From Cupriavidus sp. 2SB (GTDB taxonomy: Bacteria; Pseudomonadota; Gammaproteobacteria; Burkholderiales; Burkholderiaceae): a stretch of DNA of 64,000 bases. Positions 43,161 through 51,650 of this stretch are shown here, one piece after another; the stretch's first letter is position 1; each line of letters starts with the position of its first letter. The stretch is taken from assembly GCF_005503625.1 (NCBI RefSeq), contig NZ_SCMX01000020.1, positions 1 through 64,000 on the forward strand, read 5' to 3'. A model generated the notes under the pieces. That model did no database searches. It was not told where the DNA came from and saw only the letters and a program-made list of their open reading frames with translations. Both the position numbers and the translations under genes were made by a program.

Positions 43161-44228
43161 ATGCTGCTTCTCAACCCCGGCCCCGTCACACTATCGCAGC
43201 GTGTTCGGCGTAGCCTCCTGCAACCGGACCTTTGCCACCGCGAGAGCGAGTTCTTCGACCTCCAGGATGAGGCCAGACGGCGTATCGGCGGCGTGTATGG
43301 ACTCGACAGCAACGAATGGGCTTCGGTGCTGCTCACGGGATCCGGCACGGCGGCCGTAGAGAGTATGATCGCAGGACTTGTACCGGCGGGCGGCAAGCTC
43401 CTGATCGTACAAAACGGCGTCTATGGTGAGCGTATTGCGCAGATTTCCGCGCAGTATCAGATACCGCACACCCTTGTGAAGCACGACTGGATGGACGCGC
43501 CGGATATCGCCCGCATCGGGGCTGCGTTACATTCCGACAAGGGGATTACACACGTAGCTGTGATCCACCACGAAACCACCACGGGCCGCCTGAACGATCT
43601 CGCGGCCATCGACAAGTTGTGTCAGGCGCAGGGGGTTCGTCTCCTGGTCGATGCAGTAAGCAGCTTCGGCGCGGAGGCAATCGACTTCAATGGCAGCATC
43701 GACGCCGTAGCCGCCACCGCCAACAAGTGTCTGCACGGCGTTCCGGGAATTGCGTTCGTCATTGCGCGACGCAGCGCCCTCGCGAGCGCAACAAGCCGTA
43801 CTTACTATCTCGATATCGCGCGCCATGCCAAATTGCAGGATCAGCGCAACACCCCCTTCACGCCGGCGGTGCACGCCCTCTACGCTTTGGTTGAAGCACT
43901 CCGCGAGCACGACGAGGAAGGTGGCTGGAAGGCCCGCCATCGCCGATATGCTTCGTTGGCGGGCCGAGTCCGCGAGGGACTCGCTGCCCTGGGCATCAAA
44001 GAGTTGCTCCCGGCCTTCATGTCATCTGTTGTGCTTCGTGCCTACGCCCTCCCGAGCGGCCTTGACTATCCTCACCTCCACGACGCATTGAAAGCGCATG
44101 GCTTTGTAATCTATGCAGGTCAGGGCGATCTCTCCAGGACACTATTCAGGGTCTCAACGATGGGCGCTCTAGATACTGATGATGTTGATCGGTTGATCAG
44201 GGCATTCGAATCCCTGCTGCACAAATAG
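43161..44228 (+). CDS. Class V aminotransferase of the PhnW (2-aminoethylphosphonate) type
   Basis: A 355-residue PLP enzyme. 'LNPGPVTLSQRVRRSLL' at the start, 'LLTGSGTAAVESMIAGLVP' (58-75), D164 in 'LLVDAVSSFGAEAIDFN' and Schiff-base K189 in 'ATANKCLHGVPGIAFVIARR' match PhnW, which makes phosphonoacetaldehyde from 2-aminoethylphosphonate and pyruvate. Taurine is the sulfonate analogue, and the gene is third in the xsc-pta operon, so the product here is more likely sulfoacetaldehyde. Known taurine:pyruvate aminotransferases are class III and unrelated, so this would be a different solution. No phosphonatase gene is present in the window. Confidence 0.8.
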   Translation: MLLLNPGPVTLSQRVRRSLLQPDLCHRESEFFDLQDEARRRIGGVYGLDSNEWASVLLTGSGTAAVESMIAGLVPAGGKLLIVQNGVYGERIAQISAQYQIPHTLVKHDWMDAPDIARIGAALHSDKGITHVAVIHHETTTGRLNDLAAIDKLCQAQGVRLLVDAVSSFGAEAIDFNGSIDAVAATANKCLHGVPGIAFVIARRSALASATSRTYYLDIARHAKLQDQRNTPFTPAVHALYALVEALREHDEEGGWKARHRRYASLAGRVREGLAALGIKELLPAFMSSVVLRAYALPSGLDYPHLHDALKAHGFVIYAGQGDLSRTLFRVSTMGALDTDDVDRLIRAFESLLHK

Positions 44229-44241
44229 TCCCTGGTCCGCG

Positions 44242-45075
44242 ATGATGCCGACAAATTCTCTCAACCAACAGATCCCTCCGGCAGCGCAAGGCGGGCCCTC
44301 TGTCCCTTTGACGCCGGAGCTTTCCTTCGAACGGGAAACGCCGACATTGCGAGCCTTATCTCTGCTCGAATTCCTGGTGGCCGCTGATCGGCCGCTCAGT
44401 CCTTCGGAGATTCTCCAAGGATTCGAAGCCCCAAAAGCTTCCCTACATCGGATGCTCACGGCGCTGGTAGCAGGCGGACTCGTAATACGCGAGCCCGGCA
44501 ACCGCAATACCTATGCTGTTGGACCGCGGCTGGCGCGGCTCGGATTGGCGATCGTCACGCGGTCGGGCCCCAAGCAACTCCGCATCGCGGTGTTGGCAAA
44601 GCTGGTCGAGGATATTGGAGAAACGGTCAACGTCACCGTTCTCCATGAAAACTCAATTCTGTATCTTGACCGGATGGAAGCGCCTTGGCCGCTGAGGCTC
44701 GACCTGCAGCCCGGCTCCCGGGTACCCTTGCATTGCTCAGCCAGCGGCAAACTGCTGCTATCCGCACTTCCGCTTAATCAGCGTACGGCGCTTGTTCAAC
44801 AATTGCCTCTGGATCGCTATACCGAAAAGACCATTACTGATATGGGGCGTTTGGAGGCTGAACTCGACCGCTGTGTGGAACAGCAAATCGGCGTCGACGA
44901 TGAAGAGTTCATCGCAGGCATTTCATGTGTCGCCGTCCCGATCTACGATCCTGATGGGCAGGTTCTGGCTGCCCTTGCTGTCCATGCGCCCGCCGTGCGA
45001 TCTCCGCTATCCAGGTCGCTGTCACTTGTACCCCGATTGCAGCGAGCGGCTGCCGAACTGGCGAACACGTTCTAG
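44242..45075 (+). CDS. IclR-family regulator within the xsc operon
   Basis: A 277-residue protein with a 30-residue Pro-rich N-terminal extension, a winged helix (about 37-90, 'LRALSLLEFLVAADRPLSPSEILQGFEAPKASLHRMLTALVAGGLV') and an IclR effector domain ('PLRLDLQPGSRVPLHCSASGKLLLSALP', 'DDEEFIAGISCVAVPIYDPDG'). Lying between the aminotransferase and the exporter, it probably senses a sulfonate or its aldehyde and acts at the palindromes before xsc. It is similar to the regulator at 10605. Confidence 0.85.
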   Translation: MMPTNSLNQQIPPAAQGGPSVPLTPELSFERETPTLRALSLLEFLVAADRPLSPSEILQGFEAPKASLHRMLTALVAGGLVIREPGNRNTYAVGPRLARLGLAIVTRSGPKQLRIAVLAKLVEDIGETVNVTVLHENSILYLDRMEAPWPLRLDLQPGSRVPLHCSASGKLLLSALPLNQRTALVQQLPLDRYTEKTITDMGRLEAELDRCVEQQIGVDDEEFIAGISCVAVPIYDPDGQVLAALAVHAPAVRSPLSRSLSLVPRLQRAAAELANTF

Positions 45076-45079
45076 GGCG

Positions 45080-45841
45080 ATGACGCTAGACGCAGCACTT
45101 CCTATCTTGGTGACTATGGCAGCGGCCAGCTATTTTCAGACAGTCACCGGCTTTGGATTGGGCATGATTGCCGTGGGCGTAGTCAGCGGTCTCCACCTTG
45201 CACCCGTAGCTGTTATTGCGATGGTGGCGAGCCTCGTGACGCTCGCAAACAGCGCGATGGCGCTGCCCGGGAAACTACACCACGTTGATTGGCGCGCCGT
45301 ACTTTTTGCTACGATCGGCATCCTCCCCTCCGTCGTCGTTGGCGTACTGGCACTGGAATACTTGAGCCAAGCGGCGTCCGGAATTCTTCACTTTGTTCTC
45401 GGCGCAGTCGTAATGTATGGCGGCGTGACGGCCGCATTTCGTCCGGCTTCCTTGCCCGAACGATCAAGCAATGTCAGCTTTTTGGTGAGCGGCGTACTCG
45501 GCGGTGTGCTGAGTGGCATGTTCGGGGTTTCGGGCCCACCGCTGATTTTTCAGTTTTATAGGCAACCGTTCTCGCTTATCGGCATCCGCTGCGCATTGAT
45601 CTTTATCTTTACGGTCACCTCATCAGTTCGGACTGCTTTCAATGCGTGGCAAGGTCAAATTTCGCAGGAGACCCTGGCGGTCGCTGTAACGGCGGTACCG
45701 GTCGTCGCGCTCGCCACACTGGTCGCTCGTGCGTGGCCACCGCCCTTGTCATTAAAGGCATCACGCCGACTGGCCTATTCCGTGCTCATGGTCATTGGCG
45801 CCGGCCTTATGCTTCCAGCCGTCCTCGCGATGTTTGCCTGA
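45080..45841 (+). CDS. TauE/SafE-family sulfite/sulfonate exporter
   Basis: A 253-residue membrane protein with about eight helices in two related halves: 'AAASYFQTVTGFGLGMIAVGVVSGLHLAPVAVIAMVASLVTLANSAM' and 'LVSGVLGGVLSGMFGVSGPPLIFQFY'. The 'GGVLSGMFGVSGPP' loop is the family mark. TauE/SafE proteins are thought to export sulfite or sulfoacetate from cells degrading sulfonates. It starts five bases after the IclR gene and ends the xsc operon. Downstream on the other strand is the periplasmic sulfite dehydrogenase, which fits export followed by oxidation. Confidence 0.85.
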   Translation: MTLDAALPILVTMAAASYFQTVTGFGLGMIAVGVVSGLHLAPVAVIAMVASLVTLANSAMALPGKLHHVDWRAVLFATIGILPSVVVGVLALEYLSQAASGILHFVLGAVVMYGGVTAAFRPASLPERSSNVSFLVSGVLGGVLSGMFGVSGPPLIFQFYRQPFSLIGIRCALIFIFTVTSSVRTAFNAWQGQISQETLAVAVTAVPVVALATLVARAWPPPLSLKASRRLAYSVLMVIGAGLMLPAVLAMFA

Positions 45842-46098
45842 CTCGTTGACCGCTCGCCCTGGCTCAATTGTCAGGGTGGCTACACGCGATTACTGCGGCC
45901 ATCAAGCTCATCGGCCGTTCCCAGACAGGCGGAAAATGTCGATCCCCCACGAGAGCTGCCGAGTGAGGACCGGTACCTTCCGCTGCGCTCGACGCTACGG
46001 AAACCACATATCCCCTATGTGACACCTCACGACGGCGCTCCGCACCAGATAACTTCATCGAGAACGCTATAACGAGCCATCCCGCTATAGCGCTCGTT

Positions 46099-46470
46099 CT
46101 ATTTTGACATTCCGGCAGTAGAGGGCCGGGCAGGATCCTTGACCGTGTTTTGCGCCTCCGCGCCATAGGTCTTCACCAGATAGTCAACAATCGGCTCGAT
46201 ATTTTCATCCTTGAGAGGTGCGCCAAAAGGCTTCTTCATTTTCTTTACGGTCGCATCCCAGTATGCGCGAGATGATGTTGGCGGCTGTGTACTGACGTAT
46301 TGCGCAGAGTGACAGATCATGCAGTTCTGCAATGCAAGGTTGTAGCCTGGGAGAGTGCTGGCCTTGTACGTGGCAGTCTCCTGGGGCAGTTTGATTTCCT
46401 TGGGGCTCGCGGAGGCAAATTGACTCACGAACGTGGCCGCGGCAAATGCCGCGATAAGTTTGTTGTTCAT
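46099..46470 (-). CDS. sorB: Monohaem cytochrome c, sulfite dehydrogenase subunit SorB
   Basis: A 123-residue secreted protein: signal (1-22), haem site C50-Met-Ile-C53-H54 ('LQNCMICHSAQYV') and a C-terminal helix 'IEPIVDYLVKTYG' that packs on the haem. The distal Met may be in 'VKKMKKPFG'. It lies ten bases after sorA and would accept electrons from the molybdenum subunit and pass them to cytochrome c oxidase. Confidence 0.85.
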   Translation of the reverse strand: MNNKLIAAFAAATFVSQFASASPKEIKLPQETATYKASTLPGYNLALQNCMICHSAQYVSTQPPTSSRAYWDATVKKMKKPFGAPLKDENIEPIVDYLVKTYGAEAQNTVKDPARPSTAGMSK

Positions 46471-46480
46471 CGCGTGCCTC

Positions 46481-47728
46481 TCAAACCACCGTGACTTGCG
46501 TGCTTTCTACGACGTTGCGCATATATCCAGCCGGGTTCCAGCGAGCGGTGGTTGGCTGAACTTCGCCCGCCTGGCTGCGGGCCCTGACGCGAAGATCCAA
46601 ATTGCCCTTCTGCGATGGCCGATAGTCGATATGCCACTCGCGGAATGAATACTTGCCCAGGTCCTTGCCCAGCTTCGCGGGGCGCCATGTTTTGCCCGCA
46701 TCGTCGGAGAAAGAAACCTCTGCGATACCGCTTCCGCCATCGAAGGCGATTCCCTTGATCGTGGTCGTCAGCCCCGCGCGGAGTATGCTGTTCTGGCCAA
46801 GGCTAGTGATGAACGAGCGCACGCCAAACCGCCCTATCGGGACAGTTTCCGCGGGTGTCTTACCGGGCTCCACGCACGCGCAATCGTTCTTCGGAATGCG
46901 ATACGCAGACTTGACCCAGAATCCTTCGAAATTCTTGTCCAGCACCTCGATATGCGAGAGATGCTTAACCCAATACGTGCCGAAGTATCCGGGCACCACC
47001 AGACGCAGCGGGTAGCCATTGAGAAATGGCAAATCCTTGCCGTTCATCTGCCATGCAAGCATGACCTCGCCGTCCATGGCATGGTCAAACGTCAACGCTT
47101 TGACAAAGTCTGGTCCGCCCTCAAGTGGCGGCCGATCGAGGCCATCGAAAGAAACAGACACCGCACCGGGCTTGACGCCGGCCCGTTCAAGGACAGTGCG
47201 AAGGGGAATGCCCGTCCATCGCGCATTGCCCATGGCACCGTTGCCTAGCTGCCCACCATTCACGCGAGGGGAAAAAAAGCCGCGACTGTTTCCCGAGCAT
47301 TGGTTCACCGCGACAATCTCGACGGCTTGCCCCATCTTGCGCAGTTCGGCAAGACTCAGGTCCAACGAGCGCCCGACGTGGCCATCTACCTTAAGTCGAT
47401 AGGTCGATGCGTCAACGGAGGTCGGAATGCCGCTCCAGTGATAGCGCACAAAGAACGCGTCATTGGGGGTAATTGGTCCCTCGTTGAAGATCTCGAATGG
47501 GGTCTCCAACTGGGGAGGCCGATTGGTCAGCAGAATCAATGGGCGCTTCTGGGGGAATGCGACAAGTTCCCGATGCCCATTCTCAAACGCCATATCCCTT
47601 GAGAGCGTCGCGGCAAACAATCCCTTCTCGTGGGCACCAAGTACCCCACCAACCGCCAGAGCGGCGCCCTGCGCCAAAAAGCGTCGACGCCGCAGGGCTT
47701 CAGACGGGATTGCGATGACTTTATTCAC
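46481..47728 (-). CDS. sorA: Molybdenum-containing sulfite dehydrogenase, SorA type
   Basis: A 415-residue protein from a GTG start at 47728 with AGGAG upstream. A twin-arginine signal is visible at residues 13-32 ('RRRRFLAQGAALAVGG'). The sulfite-oxidase fold has 'FFVRYHWSGIP', the Mo-binding Cys C144 in 'VAVNQCSGNSRGFFSP', 'GNARWTGIPLRTVLERAG' and 'YPLRLVVPGYFGTYWVKHLSHIEV'; a dimerisation domain follows. It oxidises sulfite to sulfate in the periplasm. Lies opposite the IclR at 47910, and ends the detoxification step for the Xsc and CuyA branches. SoxC is the alternative but no sox genes are near. Confidence 0.9.
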   Translation of the reverse strand: MNKVIAIPSEALRRRRFLAQGAALAVGGVLGAHEKGLFAATLSRDMAFENGHRELVAFPQKRPLILLTNRPPQLETPFEIFNEGPITPNDAFFVRYHWSGIPTSVDASTYRLKVDGHVGRSLDLSLAELRKMGQAVEIVAVNQCSGNSRGFFSPRVNGGQLGNGAMGNARWTGIPLRTVLERAGVKPGAVSVSFDGLDRPPLEGGPDFVKALTFDHAMDGEVMLAWQMNGKDLPFLNGYPLRLVVPGYFGTYWVKHLSHIEVLDKNFEGFWVKSAYRIPKNDCACVEPGKTPAETVPIGRFGVRSFITSLGQNSILRAGLTTTIKGIAFDGGSGIAEVSFSDDAGKTWRPAKLGKDLGKYSFREWHIDYRPSQKGNLDLRVRARSQAGEVQPTTARWNPAGYMRNVVESTQVTVV

Positions 47729-47886
47729 GAAGTCTCCTGTGGAATAGTTTTGGTGCTTTGCCTCGCACATGGAGCGTAGCGGATCCGCCAACTTGCGGTC
47801 CAACTCACTGTATTCATATGACTAATCGAATTTTCCGGTAAGCACTCCGCCCAGTTACCTGTTGCCAACGCAGAATGCTAAGATAC

Positions 47887-47903
47887 GTCCTAATATTTAG
47901 GAC
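47887..47903. promoter_or_regulatory. Palindromic operator at the IclR start, upstream of sorAB
   Basis: GTCCTAA (47887-47893) and TTAGGAC (47897-47903) flank TAT. It ends seven bases before ATG 47910, so binding would block translation initiation or the promoter of the regulator. sorA starts 159 bases away on the other strand. Confidence 0.65.
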
Positions 47904-47909
47904 CGCGAG

Positions 47910-48662
47910 ATGGACAAGACCCTCCTGAAAGGCCTGATGGTGCTCGAGGAAATTATCGACATCGACGGCGAAAGTCATACGATCGACGAACTGGCTGAGC
48001 GCGTTGGGCTCACGCGGAGTAACACGCATCGCACGCTGCAGACCCTGGTCCATGCCGGCTATGTTGCAAAGGACGAGACGGGCTCAGGGTATCGCGGAAC
48101 CACCCGATTGTTCGAGTTGGCAGCCCGGCAACTCGCAAGACTGGATGTTCGGCGAGTTGCTGCACCGGCCATGAGAAAGCTTGCGAACAAGACGGGAGAG
48201 ACGGTGCACCTTTCCATCCTCGATGGAATTGACGTGGTGTACATCGAGAAAATTGACAGCCTTCAACCGATCCGTGCGTACTCCATGGTTGGCGGGCGAG
48301 CACCCGCCTATGCAGTAGCGACGGGAAAAGCGCTTCTGGCCTACCAGATCGATGGCTTTCTTGACCAGTTTGAAGACCGGATAGTCCGCCACACACCCTC
48401 GACGATTACGTCGCTGCCGCTGATCAAAGATGAGCTTCGCAAGGTCATGCGGGTGGGCTACGCCGTCAACAATGGCGAATGGAGAGTCGGCGTTGGTGGA
48501 CTGGCGGTGACGATATTTAATTTGCTGGACCAGCCGGTAGCTGCTGTAGGCATCTCGGGGCCACTGGAACGGCTAACCGCCAAGACCATGCGCGAATTTG
48601 CGCCGGACGTTGTGGAATGCGCCCGTGAAATCTCTCGACAACTGGGTCATCAATCGACCTAG
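47910..48662 (+). CDS. IclR-family regulator divergent from sorAB
   Basis: A 250-residue protein with a winged helix ('LKGLMVLEEIIDIDGESHTIDELAERVGLTRSNTHRTLQTLVHAGYV', 5-50) and an IclR effector domain ('KTGETVHLSILDGIDVVYIEKIDSLQPIRAYSMVGGRAPAYAVATGKALLAY'). It probably controls sorAB and itself through the palindrome at its start. It differs from the two IclR proteins at 10605 and 44242, so it probably sees a different effector. Confidence 0.85.
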   Translation: MDKTLLKGLMVLEEIIDIDGESHTIDELAERVGLTRSNTHRTLQTLVHAGYVAKDETGSGYRGTTRLFELAARQLARLDVRRVAAPAMRKLANKTGETVHLSILDGIDVVYIEKIDSLQPIRAYSMVGGRAPAYAVATGKALLAYQIDGFLDQFEDRIVRHTPSTITSLPLIKDELRKVMRVGYAVNNGEWRVGVGGLAVTIFNLLDQPVAAVGISGPLERLTAKTMREFAPDVVECAREISRQLGHQST

Positions 48663-48809
48663 CATCGAGCAAGGCAAGCCCAGGCGGCAGCTAAGTCTGA
48701 AACGCGGGAGCGTGTGGCGCCGCGCAGCCCGCACGTTCGTATGCGCTTAGCAATCGATCACTCCACAGCCATAGTCCAACACGCAGTCTCAAGAACAATA
48801 TCTCCGGCC

Positions 48810-49301
48810 ATGGCTCATCCGTTTTTCCGCAAGGCAACTCCTTCCGACACGGACCGCTGCTACCACATCGAAATCTCCGCATACGAAGGCGATGAGGCCG
48901 CTACGCGTGACAAAATTGCCACTCGGATTGCAACGTACCCGGAAGGGTTCATGATCCTGGAGGTCGATGGAAAGATCGTGGGCTTCATCAACTGCGGGTG
49001 CGCTTACGAGGTCGTCATGTCGGATGATGCATTCAAGGAACTTGTCGGCCATGATCCTGATGCCCCGAACGTCGTCGTTATGTCCGTCGTTCTCGACCCA
49101 GAGTACCAAGGCAAAGGTTACGCGAAGCTGATGATGCAATCGTTTGTGACGCAGATGACGAACATGGGAAAGCAAACCATCCATCTCATGTGCAAGGACC
49201 GGCATATTGGCCTGTACGAGAAGATGGGCTACACATATGTGAAGCCTTCAACTTCAGACCACGGAGGGTTGGCGTGGCATGAAATGGCAATGAATTTGTA
49301 A
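48810..49301 (+). CDS. GNAT-family N-acetyltransferase
   Basis: A 163-residue protein with the acetyl-CoA motif A 'VVVMSVVLDPEYQGKGYAKLMMQSFVTQM' (Q-G-K-G-Y) and motif B 'IHLMCKDRHIGLYEKMGYTYVKPS'. The N-terminal 'HPFFRKATPSDTDRCYHIEISAYEGDEAA' resembles the arylalkylamine N-acetyltransferase branch. Substrate unknown. The start at 48810 follows a stretch with no domain support. It is not in a clear operon. Confidence 0.8.
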   Translation: MAHPFFRKATPSDTDRCYHIEISAYEGDEAATRDKIATRIATYPEGFMILEVDGKIVGFINCGCAYEVVMSDDAFKELVGHDPDAPNVVVMSVVLDPEYQGKGYAKLMMQSFVTQMTNMGKQTIHLMCKDRHIGLYEKMGYTYVKPSTSDHGGLAWHEMAMNL

Positions 49302-49538
49302 ATGCCGTAGTCCGGGATTTGCACCGCGAACAGCCAAGCCCCTCACCCAGAATTACATTTCAATTCGAAAGCGTAGCCCCCTTACTACAGTGACACCCTG
49401 CGGAGCTAAAGGGCGAGCGGAATCCCCGCGCGATGAGGATGGCCTTCGCCGCTAGTCGCCCCTTACCTTTCGCGTTTTGCGCTCGAAGAGGTTGCGCAGT
49501 AGCGAGGTCATTGCTCCACTACTGCGCCGCGGATTCGC

Positions 49539-50513
49539 TTACGGCTTGAACGTCAGCCCTGCGGTCTTTGCGACCTCCGTATATCGCTGATAATCAGACT
49601 CCATCAATGTTGCGAAGGCCTGCGGACTTGACCAGGCTGACTGCAAACCGAGCTCGGCAAGCTTCTGCTTGACATCAGGCATGCCCATGATCTTCTGTAG
49701 AGCTTGATTCGTTTTGTCGACAACGTCCTTGGGAACGCCTGCAGGCATCAGGATTCCCCACCATGTACCCAGTTCATATGTCCCTGGTACACCGATCTCA
49801 CCAAGACTTTGCACCTGAGGAAACGCCGGCGCACGATTGCGAGAGGTCACGGCGAGCGCCCGGAGTTTCCCCGAATCGACGAAGCTCTTCACAGACAACG
49901 GGGTATCGATTGCATAGTCCGTTTCGCCAGCCACCACCGCAAGCACCGAAGGCGCGCTTCCCTTATAAGGGATGTGCATCCCCTTCAGCCCTGTCGAGGT
50001 CTTGAGTATCTCCGTCGAGAACAACATAACGCTGCAACAAGAGCTGTAGGACAGAGCGTCTGGCTTCTTCCTCGACGTTGACTGCAAGTCGGCGAAAGAC
50101 TTGATTGGTGAGCTGCCGTTCACTACCAGCACCAATGGCGATTGCGCCAACTGCCCCACCGCAGTGAAATCCCGAGCGGCATCGTAAGGCATGGCACTCT
50201 GGACGATTCGGTTCAGTACGAAATCCAGAGTGAAAAGGCCCATGTAGTAGCCGTCTTTCTTGGCATTTGCGACTGCTGCTGCGCCGATCATGCTCTCGCC
50301 GCCCGCGCGATTTTCGACGACGACGCTCACGCCCCACAGCTCACCAAGTTTCTGGGCCACTAGCCTGCCAATCAGGTCCGATGCCCCTCCTGGAGGGAAG
50401 GGGACCACAACCGATAGTGTCCTCCCTCTGACCGGAAAATCCGTAGCTTGAGCGCCATTCACTTGCGCAAAAAATGCGATTCCTGCGAGCAGCCATACAG
50501 CGAAACGTTTCAT
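49539..50513 (-). CDS. Bug-family periplasmic solute receptor
   Basis: A 324-residue secreted protein: signal 'AVWLLAGIAFFAQVNGAQA', then 'FPVRGRTLSVVVPFPPGGASDLIGRLVAQKL', 'VSVVVENRAGGESMIGAAAVANAKKDGYY' and 'GMHIPYKGSAPSVLAVVAGETDYAID'. It is divergent from the LysR at 50721. The shared 207-base gap has a 22-base site like one in the TauD/aldehyde dehydrogenase promoter, linking this receptor to that cluster. Confidence 0.85.
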   Translation of the reverse strand: MKRFAVWLLAGIAFFAQVNGAQATDFPVRGRTLSVVVPFPPGGASDLIGRLVAQKLGELWGVSVVVENRAGGESMIGAAAVANAKKDGYYMGLFTLDFVLNRIVQSAMPYDAARDFTAVGQLAQSPLVLVVNGSSPIKSFADLQSTSRKKPDALSYSSCCSVMLFSTEILKTSTGLKGMHIPYKGSAPSVLAVVAGETDYAIDTPLSVKSFVDSGKLRALAVTSRNRAPAFPQVQSLGEIGVPGTYELGTWWGILMPAGVPKDVVDKTNQALQKIMGMPDVKQKLAELGLQSAWSSPQAFATLMESDYQRYTEVAKTAGLTFKP

Positions 50514-50627
50514 CTGTCATTCCTCCAGCTTGAACATCGTTGGACTACGGAAATGCCCGGCGCGCCTACTCGCACCATACCCACCATTGACCTTGTGGAT
50601 CCATCATCACAATGACCGCATCTCGAT

Positions 50628-50649
50628 ATATAGGATAGTATTCCCACAT
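50628..50649. promoter_or_regulatory. Likely LysR operator, near-copy of the site at 52875
   Basis: This 22-base site (left half ATATAGGATA, right half ATTCCCACAT) agrees with the palindrome at 52875-52896 at 18 of 22 positions by my alignment. It lies 72 bases before the LysR start. Confidence 0.6.
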
Positions 50650-50720
50650 CATAGAACTATCAGTGCGTACCCTGTTGACCGCGGAATGTCCCCTGGAAAT
50701 CAGAGCACGCGCTCCGAGCC

Positions 50721-51635
50721 ATGAACATCAAGCAGATAGAAACCTTCGTGCGAATCGTCGAGTTGGGAAGCTTCCAAGCAGCAGCAACACACCTGCACGC
50801 ATCGCCGTCGACGGTCTCCGCGAGGATCAAGGAGCTTGAGCGCTTTATTGGAGAGGACCTCTTCGACAGGAGCTTTCATCGAGCTCAACTCACACCGAAA
50901 GGAAGGGACTTTTTCGAGTCAGCGACCCAACTGGTTGAGTTCACGCGAACGTTATCCAATCGGATCCGTGCGAACACGGCTGTCAGAGGCCATATACGCT
51001 TGGGAGTGGTTGGTGTAGTGGCCAATACGTGGTTGCCCGCACTTGTCGAGGGCATTCGGTCTCAACACCCCAACGTGTCCATCATGCTCGATGTCGCGCT
51101 TACTCGCGCGCTAGTCGATCGCCTGGCGGAGGGAAAGGTCGACATGGCGATCATCGCCGGTCGCATTGACGATCCAGATCTCAGTTGCGAGGCGCTCGGC
51201 TACGATGACTTTGTGTGGATGGCCGCGCCTTTTGACCGCTCGGACGATGGTGGTCCATTGACGCCATCGGCGCTGGCCGAACTACCCACGCTAGCGCTAA
51301 GTGAAGAATCCCACCATTATCCGATCATCCGGCAGTGGTTTCGTGACGCGGGTGTCGATATGCGCCCAGCCGTGGCCTGCAATAACCTGTCCGTGCTCGC
51401 CGCCTTGGCCACGCGGGGACTCGGCATCTGCCTGCTCCCACGGCATGGCTATCGCGCGAAAATTGAATCCGGTGAATTGATCACCATTGCATCTAGTCCC
51501 GCGATACCGGCGGTCCCTTTCTCCTTGGTCTATCGAAGGAACAGACGTCCGATGCTCGTGGATCAGATTCTTGCCCTATGTCTGGCGGTGAGTGATCTCT
51601 CACCGGCGCCAAGCCTACCGCCCACAAGCGCATGA
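50721..51635 (+). CDS. LysR-family regulator
   Basis: A 304-residue protein: helix-turn-helix at 1-60 ('NIKQIETFVRIVELGSFQAAATHLHASPSTVSARIKELERFIGEDLFDRS'), then an effector domain ('GHIRLGVVGVVANTWLPALVEGIRSQHPNVSIMLDV'). Divergent from the Bug receptor, convergent with the TauD-like gene. The operator motif found in its own promoter, and again in the TauD/aldehyde dehydrogenase promoter, makes it the best candidate controller of the 49.5-57 kb genes. Confidence 0.9.
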   Translation: MNIKQIETFVRIVELGSFQAAATHLHASPSTVSARIKELERFIGEDLFDRSFHRAQLTPKGRDFFESATQLVEFTRTLSNRIRANTAVRGHIRLGVVGVVANTWLPALVEGIRSQHPNVSIMLDVALTRALVDRLAEGKVDMAIIAGRIDDPDLSCEALGYDDFVWMAAPFDRSDDGGPLTPSALAELPTLALSEESHHYPIIRQWFRDAGVDMRPAVACNNLSVLAALATRGLGICLLPRHGYRAKIESGELITIASSPAIPAVPFSLVYRRNRRPMLVDQILALCLAVSDLSPAPSLPPTSA

Positions 51636-51650
51636 GCTGACAACGGCTCA

